Assembly (NCBI GenBank): GCA_002633025.1
Contig: NMRB01001167.1
Location: forward strand, 150,811-214,810
Direction: 5' to 3'
Source: Notospermus geniculatus
Lineage: Eukaryota; Nemertea; Pilidiophora; Heteronemertea; Lineidae
Length of the DNA stretch: 64,000 bases
The notes under the pieces are model-generated. The model was not told the DNA's origin. It worked only from the letters and a program-made list of their open reading frames with translations, and searched no databases. Below are positions 45,552 to 57,572 of this stretch, piece after piece; the first letter of the stretch is position 1; every line of letters starts with the position of its first letter. A program made the position numbers and the translations under genes.

Positions 45552-45832
45552 CACTGTTAAAAAAACAGAGGATTTTACAGAAAATTCCTGCAACAGAGTT
45601 TCAGGACGTGATCTATAAAATTACAGACTGAAATAAATGCTAACAGAGACTTGACTGGAGGCTCACCAAATTATATTTTCATACGTTCTCAGAAAGCATC
45701 ATTCTGGACAGTCCAATTGAGTCCAACTAGTAGAGGAAAACATAAATCACACTATATGTAAATTTACAGAAGTTCCTGAACCTCTGCTGCAGGCAATTTC
45801 TGTAAAAAATATTACAAAAATTTCTAACAGTG
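45552..45832. mobile_element. CACTGTTAGAAAT-type MITE, complete
   Basis: TA at 45550-45551 and 45833-45834 flank CACTGTTAAAAAAACAGAGG and ATTTCTAACAGTG. The best uninterrupted reference for the split copy at 1718. Confidence 0.85.
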
Positions 45833-45839
45833 TACTGGG

Positions 45840-45952
45840 TCATATGAATAAAAACGTAGCGAATGCTTTTACTTCAGATTTGTACAGCATTGCCTAGTGC
45901 ATTTGTATTGCAAAATTCAAGTAAAAGCATTTACTAGTCTTTATTCATATCA
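45840..45952. mobile_element. TGATATTCATAAAAG MITE, diverged copy
   Basis: TCATATGAATAAAAACGTAG then AATGCTTTTACTTCA pairs with AAGTAAAAGCATTTACTAGT then CTTTATTCATATCA. It lies only 5 bases beyond the TA of the preceding MITE. Confidence 0.65.
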
Positions 45953-47093
45953 CCGAAAATCGCCAATAGAACTATGCATTTTCATTGCCAAAAGGCAGAG
46001 GATTTGCTTCACATGACCTGGTGTCTCCACACGGCTGACTGGCCTCTTTGGTAGATTATATTAGAGTAAGTCATTAGATTAAATTTAACTGCACTTTCAG
46101 GTGAACTATTTTTTATCACGACCTTGATGATCGAGGTAATGCACCTGATTTGATGACGTCCGCTTACAATTTGCAATCCTGAAGCGGAAACGATTTATGG
46201 CAGACCGGAATGCTTTGACGGCATTCACAGAAATAGACCGCTAAATGACTTATGATGGCATGTTACTAACCCAATTACCATTGGGAAAACCAGTTGCAAA
46301 CTGCCTCCTTAGCCAATCACTGCACGGGATTAGCGTAAACAACTGACAGAAAGATGGGTACCTGGGGAAACCCATTTCACTCTGATCGTACGAAATGCGG
46401 CGTATATTTCATAGGGAGCGTACACACACCAAACATTCAAGATAGAATGGACTCATATGATTCCAATAATGACCTGATTCCTTTACCAGTTCGGAAACAT
46501 TGCTTTGTGGTTGCTGTTCGTGGAACGGAAGTCAAGCAGGGGACTTCCTTATAATTTCCGCAAAAGACATTATTTGGGCTGTTCAGACATTCTGGGCAAT
46601 TTAGATACAGTGTAGTAAGTTTATGATCATTGTTTATTTGTACCGTATTTTCTTTAAAAAGATTCATCCGTAATACTTACATTGTGTCAGAATACAATGT
46701 ATCTTTGGTTTTGTGGTGAGCGGTCACGAAAATTGCTCTGCCACAAGCCTTTAAATTGCAAATGTTCTTGGGGTTAGCTTCTTTAAAAGATTTTTCATCT
46801 CTGTCTAGTCGGTACTGAATGTTCTTCGGTTGCTGATTACCCAGAAATCTGGCATGTGATCTGGTGAGTGAAATTCGACGCGAAAAAAATGCCTGAAACA
46901 CCGTGATGACAAGGGAGGACCTACATGTAGGGCGTCCAAGAGTGTGTGTAGACAGCAGAGGCCTAGACCTGACAAAATTCGTTTTCACGTGGTTTGATCA
47001 ATGTGCCTTTTGGGGGAAAATGGTCTTATTTGAATGAGTGTTGCTTTGTGATTCCGAAAATGTGCTCATTTGCTTGTTTTTGCTTTGTTTTGG
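45953..47093. other. Stretch without a supported gene
   Basis: Short frames only. The + frame at 46354-46554 looks somewhat protein-like (RKHCFVVAVRGTEVKQG) but lacks a splice or domain argument. Confidence 0.3.
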
Positions 47094-47326
47094 GGAGCGC
47101 GGTGGGATAATGGTTGGGGCTGTGGACTCGTGATCGGAAGGTCGCGGGTTCGATCCCCAGCCGTCCCCAGCTGTAACTCTCAGCTGGCCTGAAATGTCCA
47201 TCGTGTGCGCCATATATTGTAGCTGCCTTTTGGTTTCTACAGAAAGGTTCCTGAATCATAGGCTGGGGTAATAATGTGTGAAGCGCTTAGAGAGCGTAAT
47301 ACGCTATGAAGCGCTATTATAAGAAC
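47094..47326 (+). mobile_element. tRNA-derived SINE
   Basis: A box GGATAATGGTTGG (47104-47116) and B box GGTTCGATCC (47147-47156) sit in a tRNA-like head starting GAGCGCGGTGG. The body ends with GAAGCGCTTAGAGAGCGTAA and GAAGCGCTATTATAAGAA, a tail seen in many deuterostome SINEs. The head has lost tRNA folding. Confidence 0.8.
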
Positions 47327-48078
47327 TCACCATTATGTTTTGTGCAAGATTTGGTGGTCTGGTGACCAAAAGTAACATCTACAGTTATTATGAGAAAGCT
47401 GATTTCGAGGGCATTTTAGACCTGTGTCACATAACTGTGAAGCAAAAACCAAATAAGGTCATCGTCGCAGCAACGTCACCAAAGTCAAACCAGACGTCAT
47501 AACCCCATTTTTGCCAGACCAACGAATCAAAAGACTGTGATCAAAACGTCATTATGACGTCTGGCTTGAGTTTGACCTGATTCTATTTCTGCAATTCATC
47601 TATAATAAATCATTTCTCATGCATGTTCGATCTAATTTTGATGAACTCAGATGCATGTTTCTTTGAGTGTGATTGGTAACCTTTGGTAACGAGCATCACC
47701 TTTTCCCTTCCAACGAGGACAGAATTTGACGCCTTGTGGGATCCTTCTAACCTTATCCGCGATACGTGACATGGACGGGTTACCAAAGCACGCATTGCGA
47801 CAAAACAATTGCATTATTCATCAACAATATACGAAGAACTGATTAGCCGTTTATTATAAGGCTTTATATATCCGTTTTCGTTGCATCACTCGTTTGCAGT
47901 TGTTATTTTTAGACAAGCTAGATCTAATAATCAACACGTAATGAAAGTTTTTTGCCCGATATATGACACTGAAGGTGTCGATGAACTCAGAGGTGTGAAA
48001 CTGGGACATCGATAATCCGTGCACGTGGACGAAGTTCACGTGTCCTCACCCACCGCTTTAGGAAATGTTGGCCGTGTT

Positions 48079-48355
48079 CACTGAAAAAAAAAATCCTAAT
48101 CATGTTGAGTACCTTCGGGGTACTCGTTTTGCCCGTGAGATGAGTAGAAAGGTACTCATATTGAGTAGAAAGATACTCATAGCTAGTAGAAAGATACTCA
48201 TAACGAGTAGTAAGGAACTCCAAATGCAGCTCCTTGGCCCGCTGAGTACCCGATGAGTACCCGATTAGTACATTTCTACTCATCTCACGGACAAAATGAC
48301 TGATGAGTAGTCCAAAGTACAATGTACTCAACACGAGCCGGAATTTTTTTCAGTG
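48079..48355. mobile_element. CACTG-ended foldback with GAGTAGAAA tandem units
   Basis: Ends CACTGAAAAAAAAAATCCTA and GGAATTTTTTTCAGTG are inverted, as are GTTGAGTACCTTCGGGGTAC and the matching right arm with GTACTCAACACG. Inside are four imperfect units of GAGTAGAAAGATACTCATA. A second copy at 48883-49157 belongs to the duplication. Confidence 0.7.
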
Positions 48356-48882
48356 TTGGTAAAGGGCTTCATCTGAGAGTGGTTTTATTGTCCAACAAAG
48401 GCACACTCAGGGCCATATGCTCGGGTCTGACTTTAGCTTAAAGTATAGCTGAAGTTAAACTTTCTCTACGCTTAAGCGCGCTTGAAGCATTGAGAAAAGC
48501 CAGACTTTAATGAAAGTCTGGCTGTAGTGCATACGGCGTCCTATAACATTGCCATGTGTTGTCAGACCTGGCATCGNGACGGGTTACCAAAGCACGCATT
48601 GCGACAAAACAATTGCATTATTCATCAACAATATACGAAGAACTGATTAGCCGTTTATTATAAGGCTTTATATATCCGTTTTCGTTGCATCACTCGTTTG
48701 CAGTTGTTATTTTTAGACAAGCTAGATCTAATAATCAACACGTAATGAAAGTTTTTTGCCCGATATATGACACTGAAGGTGTCGATGAACTCAGAGGTGT
48801 GAAACTGGGACATCGATAATCCGTGCACGTGGACGAAGTTCACGTGTCCTCACCCACCGCTTTAGGAAATGTTGGCCGTGTT

Positions 48883-49157
48883 CACTGAAAAAAAAAATCC
48901 TAATCATGTTGAGTACCTTCGGGGTACTCGTTTTGTCCGTGAGATGAGTAGAAAGGTACTCATGAGTAGAAAGATACTCATAGCTAGTAGAAAGATACTC
49001 ATAACGAGTAGTAAGGAACTCCAAATGCAGCTCCTTGGCCCGCTGAGTACCCGATGAGTACCCGATTAGTACCTTTCTACTCATCTCACGGACAAAATGA
49101 CTGATGAGTAGTCCAAAGTACAATGTACTCAACACGAGCCGGAATTTTTTTTCAGTG
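48883..49157. mobile_element. CACTG-ended foldback, duplicate
   Basis: Second version of 48079-48355; one GAGTAGAAA unit is shortened and the right A/T run is one base longer. Confidence 0.7.
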
Positions 49158-49435
49158 TTGGTAAAGGGCTTCATCTGAGAGTGGTTTTATTGTCCAACAA
49201 AGGCACACTCAGGGCCATATGCTCGGGTCTGACTTTAGCTTAAAGTATAGCTGAAGTTAGACTTTCTCTACGCTTAAGCGCGCTTGAAGCATTGAGAAAA
49301 GCCAGTCTGGCTGTAGTGCATACGGCGTCCTATAACATTGCCATGTGTTGTCAGACCTGGCATCGCGCATAGGCCTATCTGTTTCCTCCAAAATGTTTTG
49401 TTCCAACCATCTTCTTGCTTTGATCATTCCTTACT

Positions 49436-49660
49436 CACTGAAAAACTCTGTACTGTTTCGTAAAGAAGACGAACTCACATGTAGGTTCGTTTTCCATTTA
49501 TCACCAAACTGAGTATCTAATTGGTCGAAATGACAAATCCACGGTTCGTCAAATGACGAACCATGGATAGTCATTTCGACGAATTAGATACTGAGTTTCA
49601 CATGGTGATAAATGGCAAACGAACCTAAGTTCGTCATTTTGACGAAGCAGAGTTAAGTGC
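49436..49660. mobile_element. CACTGAAAAACTCTG MITE, copy 1
   Basis: Left CACTGAAAAACTCTGTACTG; arms contain AGGTTCGTTTTCCATTTATC and its complement, with a central CACGGTTCGTC/GACGAACCATGG palindrome. The right end is slightly decayed (CAGAGTTAAGTGC). Confidence 0.75.
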
Positions 49661-50156
49661 AATTCATTAGACTTCAAATGAGAATGTTCTGTCACACACT
49701 CTGAGGCTACAATACTTTACTATCTTGTCATGAAATGTTAGATGCAAAATAAATTGTTTCATCTCATTCGTTGTGATGGAGATCGGTGCGATTGAAGCAA
49801 GTCACCTCTGTCGTCTTCAATGGTTGCGATGGATACGGAAAGTATAGTGCCAATTTGGTCGGTTGCTTTGCCCTTCCCTGACCACTAAATTTGGAACTGA
49901 TCTACGTCATTGTTGGCCTTCTTCTGTACCAAGACGTCGACATCTTTGTCATTCGATTCTAATTGAGAATTGCCTTTCACTAAGGGCTCAGTCATGAGAC
50001 ACCAAACCCTTTGACTCGTTGCTGAATTTATCAGGAGCAATGTCATGGTAGTGACATTGTGATAGGAAGTGTTTACGTTTGAAACGAAGTTTTGTGTTTC
50101 GGACAAACTTGTTTAAAAAAAAGACCAGTGGCCAGTGGCCAGTCAAAGGTGTCGTA

Positions 50157-50414
50157 CACTAGAAATTATTGTAATAATTTTAGAGAAATTGCCTGCAGCA
50201 GAGTCCCCAGAACTTTCTGTAAATTTACATATGGCATGATTTATGTTTTTCTGTAGTTGTACTCAATTGGACTTTCCATAATGATGCTTTCTGAGACCAG
50301 GATGAATTATATAATTTGGTCAGCCTCCAGTTCAAGTCTGTAATTTTTCAGATCCAGTCCCTGAGACTCTGCTGCAGGAATTTCCTGTAAAATCCTCTGT
50401 TATTTCTAACAGTG
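50157..50414. mobile_element. CACTGTTAGAAAT-type MITE, inverted copy
   Basis: Flanked by TA (50155-50156 and 50415-50416). It contains AATTGCCTGCAGCAGAGTCC and ends ATTTCTAACAGTG; opposite in orientation to the 45552 copy. Confidence 0.8.
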
Positions 50415-50946
50415 TATATACAATTCTACAAAAGTGCTAGTAAATTGTCAGTGCACTTGATCACTGCCTGCACAGCAGACTTTTTGTTATTTTCCAGGGG
50501 TAATGATAGATTTGGTAACTTCAGAAATACAAACATCGTTCTCCTGATTCCAAAGTGCGTCATGACTTTTTTCGATCACGTCCCTGTGTAAATATAAACC
50601 CAAATCATTAATGTCAGCAAGTGTTCCTTTCGTCAATACGTTTGTAAACACAAAGTACATGTAGCATGCATACCTTGTGCAGTATTTGAATTCATGACGT
50701 CATCAAACTATTGCACATACAATGCCTGTGCATCAGTTGTCAAGTTGCTCCTGGGAAATAATGCACGTTGTCGTCGGAATGAAAAAATACCACCGGATCG
50801 TATCGGATGAGCTTTATTTAGAACCCAGATGAGTATTGATTTGTTCTTATTTTAACCAAAGGATACTTTCATCACAGAAAGAACTCAATAACTTTCCCTT
50901 TGTTGGCCATTTGGCCTCCAGCACTACGCAGCATGCAACGGCAAGT
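50415..50946. other. Stretch without a supported gene
   Basis: No gene, repeat or element recognised. Confidence 0.35.
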
Positions 50947-51218
50947 CAACTGATTGCGTTGGCAACGAAGGAGCACGCACACAGTTTCAACCTTGCAGAC
51001 GTCATGCGCCGTTTGCTGCACGAAGGGGTAGGCCTATATTAAATTTTTTCAGGCGTAGTACTGTACGTGATTTACAGGCTGATACAACTGATTGCGTTGG
51101 CAACGAAGGAGCACGCACATCCGTTTCAACTTTGCAGACGTCATGCGCCGTTTGCTGCACGGAGTAGGCCTATATTAAATTTTTTCAGGCGTAGTACTGT
51201 ACGTGATTCACAGGCTGA
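50947..51218 (+). repeat. 138-bp tandem duplication
   Basis: 50947-51084 and 51085-51218 share CAACTGATTGCGTTGGCAAC, GACGTCATGCGCCGTTTGCT and TCAGGCGTAGTACTGTACGT. Overlapping frames through it are incidental. Confidence 0.85.
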
Positions 51219-52261
51219 CGTCGCACTGAATATACAATGTAGAAGATACCGTTCCGGTGTAGCAGTAAAGAGTGTCCCCCTGTAAAAAGTGTCCACTTCT
51301 ATTCTATGACGGATTAAGCTGCATGGCTATAAAAACCAATCGCCAGAGATTAAAGTGTAACAATAGGATCTTTTGTTCCCAGGACAGTTTTTCCTAGGAC
51401 ATTCTTTCCTTTCACACCTGTGGCATCTTTTCTACGGTTTTCTGAAGTACGGTATTAGAAATTCCTAAACGCAATTGAAATCAGGTGGATTTTGAGGCTT
51501 CAACCGTACCTATACCTTGCGATATTGGATGTTGACGTCATTCATATTTATGAAACAATGCAAACGAATTTCACCTGTTGAATTGAAAATATATTCTAAA
51601 TATAGGAAAATACAATACAGCTAAGTCTTGTTTCTAAAAATCACATTGTTTTTGCAGTCCAATTCGATGTTTCCGTGATCATTGCTAATTGCGAAGTGGC
51701 ATTTGACATTAGGCGATCTATTTACAGAAATTTCTTTGTAAAAGTCAATAAACTACCCTGTCATCAATCATGAGTCACTAGCTGCTGTATGTTTTATTTT
51801 TAAAATGAAAATGTCATTGTACCTGTCGAGTGACATGCCAATTTAATAAGAACAATGAAGAATAAATACATCGTGTAAAGGCCAGATTTCACGATTCTTC
51901 CTGCTGAAAATAGCGCAGCGTTCATCATTTCGCTTTGAAATGGCACTGGTTGTTAACTAGCTGACGCTCTTTCATTGGCGAACGTCTCGTATTACGGAGA
52001 ATGATTTGACCATTCACTGCGTTTGAATTACCCTGCACGTTGCGGGGTGGTTCTTCCGGCAATCCCATGCCAAGCAGCCGAAGTCGTTACAGCATCGCAA
52101 GCAGCAAACAGCATGTCAATGCAGCGACTCCGGGAACACTATACCGAATCATTTCGTGTACCCTTCCTTTGACCAATGACCCCCTGAAGAGCTGTCAGAA
52201 TGTCAAGCAGAGAGCACGAAAAACACACCAAAGAACTACACACTCATAGAGCTTCGAAATA
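51219..52261. other. Stretch without a supported gene
   Basis: No gene or element recognised; short frames only. Confidence 0.35.
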
Positions 52262-52593
52262 GTACGAAATACGAAATTGGACTTCATTTCCATGACGTAA
52301 TGTATTTCAGGAGATGGTTGGTATCACAGACATCGCCTGCTGCAAGAGCGTCTTTTAGCGTATGACGTTAATAGATAGACAGAGTTACAGTGTATACTAA
52401 AACTGAAATTTATCTTTCGTTTCCACTTCGTAGCTATAGGAAGTGGAAATTTAGAAATCCAAGATGCACCACAACTCTCTCGGTCTTACGTGATGTGCTA
52501 AAAGACGCACTGGCAACAGGGGCATTTGTGGTACCAACCACCTCCAGAAATACACTAGGTCCTTGAAATGAAGTTGAATTCCGTATTTCGTAC
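52262..52593. repeat. Foldback element
   Basis: GTACGAAATACGAAATTGGA then CTTCATTTCCATG...GTATTTCAGG mirrors CCAGAAATACACTAGGTCCT then TGAAATGAAGTTGAATTCCGTATTTCGTAC. Confidence 0.65.
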
Positions 52594-53732
52594 ATCGTGT
52601 TTCGTCAGATTTGCGAAATCTCACTATTCTCTCTTTGACACCTCGCCAAGGGGCCGAGCTTTCACCTAACTAAACAAGATGATCAGGTAATGAGTTAAAT
52701 CCGAACTTGTTCATGTATACATGTAGTTACGTCACGGCCTATTCAGTGCAAAAAGGATCGATGTATGAATGTCACCTAAATATGGCTTAATAATTGAATG
52801 CATACCCCTCAGTTTAGCGGCAAAGCTCGGCTGTAAGGAACGGTACAGCTTCAACTCTCAACTAATAATCTCAGTTACATCGACGTGATCGAGTTCGCCG
52901 TCAGTGCTTGAGAAGATTAGCAAAGGCAAGGATAGTTGACGCTATTTTTGTATGGTCATTAGAAACCCGTCTCAAATCGGGGACATGAAAATTGCGTGGT
53001 TGTTATCCCCGGTGCATATCCAAGAATAAATTCATGAATAGAAAAAAATGTATTTTTAACGTCGTTACAAGAAATGAAAGTTATTGAAAGAACGGTTAAA
53101 CCTTGAGGACTTTGTAATAAAATGGGTACATAACCTGTCGACGAAACCATGGGCAAAACATGATCGCTCTGCGAGTTGCGTCATTGCAAGGTCGGATGAT
53201 GTAATATGATGGATGGACTCCACAAAACGTTCTTATCACTTTTTATTTTGCCAGTACATGGTATAAATATACGATTTTGTTTTATGCGACACCAAGACAG
53301 TTATGAACATTAAGAAAACCACATCCCAGGTATGAAAAGGATTACCAGGTCTTTGTCATCTTGGCAGGAGACAAGTGAATGACCCAGCGGACAACGACAT
53401 CCACGATATGTTTATATCCTCCACTCCGCGGTAGCCGTCTAAAAACTGCATCTTAGTAAGCTCTTACCATAAGCCGATCTCAAGGCGAACTCGTCGAAAC
53501 AGTTCCAAATAGACAACGACGGCTGACTGACTACAGCTTAGACAGAATCATGGCAATAGATAGCGGATGGCAGTTTGTGCCGTTATGAACTGTATACTAC
53601 ATGTACATCACTGTAAATATACGCTAAGCTTTTTTTTCATCTGCAGCAAAATCAACGGCCATAAACGATGTCATTTTTGCAAATGGAACCATGATAAGCA
53701 CTCAAATTGATCATATAACTCCATTCTTTATA
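52594..53732. other. Stretch without a supported gene
   Basis: No gene or element recognised. The - strand frame at 52959-53156 has no supporting features. Confidence 0.35.
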
Positions 53733-54036
53733 CACTGAATGAAAAACTCTGCTTTGTCAAAATGACGAACTTAGGTTGTTGTCCATTTATCACCAGGTTG
53801 TTTTCCATTTATCACCAAACTGAGTATTTAATTCGTCGAAATGACAGTCCACGGTTCGTCATTTGGACGAACATTGTTAGAGATTGTTAGCGATACAACA
53901 AGGGTTCGTCAAAATGACGTCAAAATGACGAACCGTGGATTTGTTATTGTAATTACATGTAATTTGATACTCAGTTTGGTGATAAATGGAAAACGAACCT
54001 AAGTTCGTCATTTTTACGAAGCAGAGTTTTTGAGTG
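53733..54036. mobile_element. CACTGAAAAACTCTG MITE, copy 2
   Basis: TA-flanked (53731-53732 and 54037-54038). Ends CACTGAATGAAAAACTCTGC and GCAGAGTTTTTGAGTG. It contains a local duplication of the CCATTTATCACCA segment in the left arm. Confidence 0.8.
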
Positions 54037-54216
54037 TATACATGTAGGCCTACTGCTTTACTAGACAGCGGATGTCTTCACTTGAAAGAGATCATGATGG
54101 GAATAGCCAACTTTTTTTGCACTCTCTGACAATCCTTAGCCTTTTTATCATCTGAGAAATTCAGGAATCACTTTTCGATCCGATGCCGATTCTGCGTCTC
54201 AAAAACGTATACCGCC

Positions 54217-56338
54217 TCAATACCTTCTCAATTTTGGTTGCGGCGGATATTTCGTCGGTTTTACTGAAATACGAAGACTCCATACAATAGTCAGTAATGA
54301 AATGAGAATAGTCACATGAAAACAGGATAAGCTCGTCACAATGAGTAGAAAGCAAATTTTTCTAGTACGTATCACCCGAAGCTCACCTATATTTGGCTTA
54401 CACCTCCGCCCTGCTGTGAAGCCACAACAAAACATTACTGAAAAGAACAACAATGCAGCGGCTCCGATACCGATCCATACCCAGCTGAAAATATGAAAAA
54501 AATATGTGTACGTACAAAATGTGTTTAAATAAGCATACACTGAAAAACTTTTCTTCATCAAAATGACGAACTTAGGTTCGTTTTCCATCACCAAACTGCG
54601 TATCTATCAAATTCGTCAAAACCTGGACTTGTCATTTTGACGAATTTAGATACTCAGTTTGGTGATAATGAAAACGAACCTAAGTTCGCCATTTTGATGA
54701 GGAAAAGTTTTTCAGTGTAGACTTATAGAGATCCACATACCCCGTGTCCTTCGACCCACAATTGGTAAAAATGAAGTAAGTACATGTAGCTGTGTGAGAG
54801 TTTCATCATTTCATACGACGATATCTACACTGTTAGAAATTATTAATTTTACAATAGTAATTTTGTAGTAATTTTACAGAAATTGCCTGCAGCAGAGTCC
54901 CCAGCACTTTCTGTAAATTTACATATGGTATGATTCATGTTTTCCTGTATTGGTTGGACTCCATTGGACATCCCATTATGATGCCTTCCGAGAGCAGTAT
55001 GAAAATATAATTTGGTCAGCCTCCAGTCAAGTCTCTGTTGACATTTATTTAAGTCCGTAAGATCCAGTCCTGGGGACTCTGCTGCACAGATTTTCTGTAA
55101 AATCCTCTGTTATTTCTAACAGTGTAACGTCATAGTGATAGGAAAACATGCGACCTACTTTATAGGTATCCCGAATATGTAATGGGGGTATGCCATGGGC
55201 GGATTCATCGTGGTACTGGTCGAACCCTTCGCCGAACACGTCGGATACGGCGTCGTCACGTTATAACATACAGTACTCGTCGTTGAAGGTAGAGTAGATG
55301 TGATGGTAGGCGTGTAGGCACCTCCACAGCAAGCAGAATGGACAACTCTATAGTCATAAGTGGACATCGAACAACAGTATGTACGAGTTTGTTCATTGTC
55401 ACAGCCCACGGTTTGTCCCGAATTGGTGCAGTATTCGAAGCGGTACTTCCAGAAGGCACAGCACGGCGAAGGTGTTACACCTTCTCGCGGTGGGTGAATG
55501 TGACAGTAGTTTCTTTTACTGCAGCAAAGGTCTCTATTGCCATCCTTGTAACAACATTCGCTGTAATACCATGATGAGGTACTGAAACCTGGAATCAGTA
55601 TAGTATAATACATGGAACCACATTCTTTCTGGTTGACAGGTTGATGAACTTGGTATTAAAATGTCGAATACGTAATTGTTTGGATCTCGAACCCGATAGC
55701 TCTGGATTTGGCATAAAAATTTCTTGTCAGAAAAGTAGTCGATTAAACCTACATGTAACCAACAAAGTAAACCCTCGCAAATGAAAGTCAGCCACCAAAA
55801 AAAAAACGTATATACATGCAGGCCTATACCAGTTCGGCAATGCTATGGATTTCACAAAAAATCCTCATTCGCCGTGACCAATTTTTAAGCCTAAGCAAAG
55901 TGCATGTAAGGCTGCTGTTCCATAGAGTTAACGTTTTCACTTTTCCCGTTTCATTTTTCACGATCTTTCATTTAGAGGGTTGGTTCCACAGAATTCACGC
56001 CCAAAAGAATGAGCATGTTCACTCCTCGAGTCACGGGTGATTTTCATTTATTCACGCATGAAATGAATCGTACTTGTCCGAAGGTAGAAAAATGACGCCT
56101 ATGGAACCCGCATCATAAGAAATACATTGCCCAATCTTGGGTTCACCCGTGAAACATGACAATTCACGCGTGAAACGTGCAAAAACCGTGAAAACGTGAA
56201 CTCTATGGAACGGGAGCCTGAGACCTTCTCATGAAGCCGTTTGGACGTGAATCGACCACCAAAAAAAACGTACATACCTTTTGTCAACATCAGCAGCATC
56301 ATGATCACTGCACGAAATCTGACTTTTATTTGGAGCAT
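54217..56338 (-). CDS. Four-exon CC-rich single-pass membrane protein
   Basis: Exons on the - strand: 56278-56338, 55159-55588, 54387-54484 and 54217-54263. Donors are GTATGT, GTAGGT and GTGAGC; acceptors TTCCAG, TTTTCAG and TTTCAG; junction phases 1, 2 and 1 all match, giving 211 residues. Residues 1-20 are a signal peptide. The ectodomain (21-163) has five CC pairs (32-33, 42-43, 63-64, 92-93 and 107-108) plus further cysteines, then a Thr/Ser/Pro-rich stalk with an NVT glycosylation site at 130. A membrane helix spans 165-186, and a 25-residue basic tail ends KYPPQPKLRRY. This is a type I surface protein. The CC pattern and layout loosely recall Shisa-like proteins, but the tail is much shorter and I do not assign it. 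Intron 2 is mostly two MITEs. The last exon is short and its acceptor is the weakest call. Confidence 0.72.
54538..54717. mobile_element. CACTGAAAAACTCTG-type MITE in intron 2
   Basis: TA-flanked (54536-54537 and 54718-54719); ends CACTGAAAAACTTTTCTTCA and GGAAAAGTTTTTCAGTG. It sits 54 bases from the exon 3 acceptor on the intron side. Confidence 0.82.
54838..55124. mobile_element. CACTGTTAGAAAT-type MITE in intron 2
   Basis: TA-flanked (54836-54837 and 55125-55126); ends CACTGTTAGAAATTATTAAT and TTATTTCTAACAGTG. It ends 34 bases before the exon 2 donor. With 54538-54717 it fills about 470 of the 674 bases of the intron. Confidence 0.85.
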
Positions 56339-56362
56339 TTCAGAAAGTGTTGGTGAGCGTTT

Positions 56363-56394
56363 GTAGTCAGTTTCCTCCTCCAGTTCGTATTATA
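56363..56394 (-). promoter_or_regulatory. Possible TATA/initiator for the membrane-protein gene
   Basis: On the - strand GATATAATA (56388-56396) lies about 25-30 bases before CTGACTAC (56363-56370), which would give a 5' leader of about 30 bases. The match to consensus is only moderate. Confidence 0.3.
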
Positions 56395-56399
56395 TCTTG

Positions 56400-57572
56400 G
56401 CCCTCTATGTTATTTCTAGTCTTCCATGACACCCTATTGAAATACTTCTACCGGGGTAAACAGCACATTTGCTAAAATGTGAGTGACTGATTGAAATGGA
56501 AAGAAGCTTCAACAGCCGATTAAAAAGGTGAAAGAACATATTTTCTAGAGGTATCCCAAAAGTACACACTATTGTTCTCAAGTCTTGAGGATTTTTCGTA
56601 CTAGGCTTGAGTGTTTCTCAGGATTAAAGAAAATTTTATTTCTTTGCTAAATCCCACCTAAAATAAATATAGTAATCGTTCTGCAATGTTGTTTTCTATA
56701 ACCAGTGTCCATCTCGAACAGAACACAATACGGCGTTATCAGCCACTTGGCTTCCATCGTGCATTGTATGCGACGAGATGATTGTCTCGAAACCAGGCTT
56801 CGAAGTAACGCAGCACAATACAATGAACTTAATGGACTGATCAATCGGGTATCAAATCTTTATGCTAATTTTTAATGAGCGTACATGATCTCAAAGCAAA
56901 ACACTGCTAAAGACTTTCAGATTCAATCTTCGTGAGTGTCGTAGGTGGTCTCTGATATGATTAGGATGATCTGTCTGCACACAGATTATCATGTATTATG
57001 CTGTTCTTTACACGGGACCTACGCCTTCCTAAAGCAGTTTTCGAACTTCACGATATTACATGTAGGTCTCCCGTTGCAAAAAGCGTAGGGCTGAAACTGT
57101 CACCGATAGATCCAATGAAGGAGATGAAATCGTCCACTGAAGTAGGCCTAGAGTTTTCCGTAATCAGCGTCTTTTTTACTGCGTCAGTCTATAATATAAA
57201 ATTATCCATTCCTGGTATTATTCTCTCAAGGGAAGAGTAAACCTACGATATACCCTTTGTCTCATCAGTATAGTCGCAATCAGTTAAACAACCTGAAATC
57301 CTATCTTCTTAAGTCCATATGAGGTGTCTGTAAATGGGGCGTTTCCCGAACGGCTAGGGTTAATTAACGCAAATGTAAGTGATTACGTGACTTGATCAGT
57401 CAGACAGAGATGGTGTTCTTCGTTCCGTATCTTCAGTGTACTGTACACTAGTGTGGGTGTCATCAATAGGTACGCCTGATTTGGAGAAGGGATCATTGGT
57501 TAACAAATTCTTTATGGCGTATTTGGTGCATGTTCAGAAGTACGTAGGTACACTGTACATGTAAGCCTGAAG
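56400..57572. other. Stretch without a supported gene
   Basis: No gene or element recognised; the + frame at 56998-57240 lacks support. Confidence 0.35.

Larger units (their letters stand above)
47774..49365 (+). repeat. 0.8-kb tandem duplication joined by a single N
   Basis: 47774-48576 and 48578-49365 are almost identical, starting GACGGGTTACCAAAGCACGC and ending GTCAGACCTGGCATCG. The only break is one N at 48577. Differences are few and include short indels. Overlapping allelic contigs are the likeliest cause. Confidence 0.85.

Noticed and set aside
47104-47156. Possible tRNA gene
   Set aside because: Same reasoning; the body and tail are those of a SINE.
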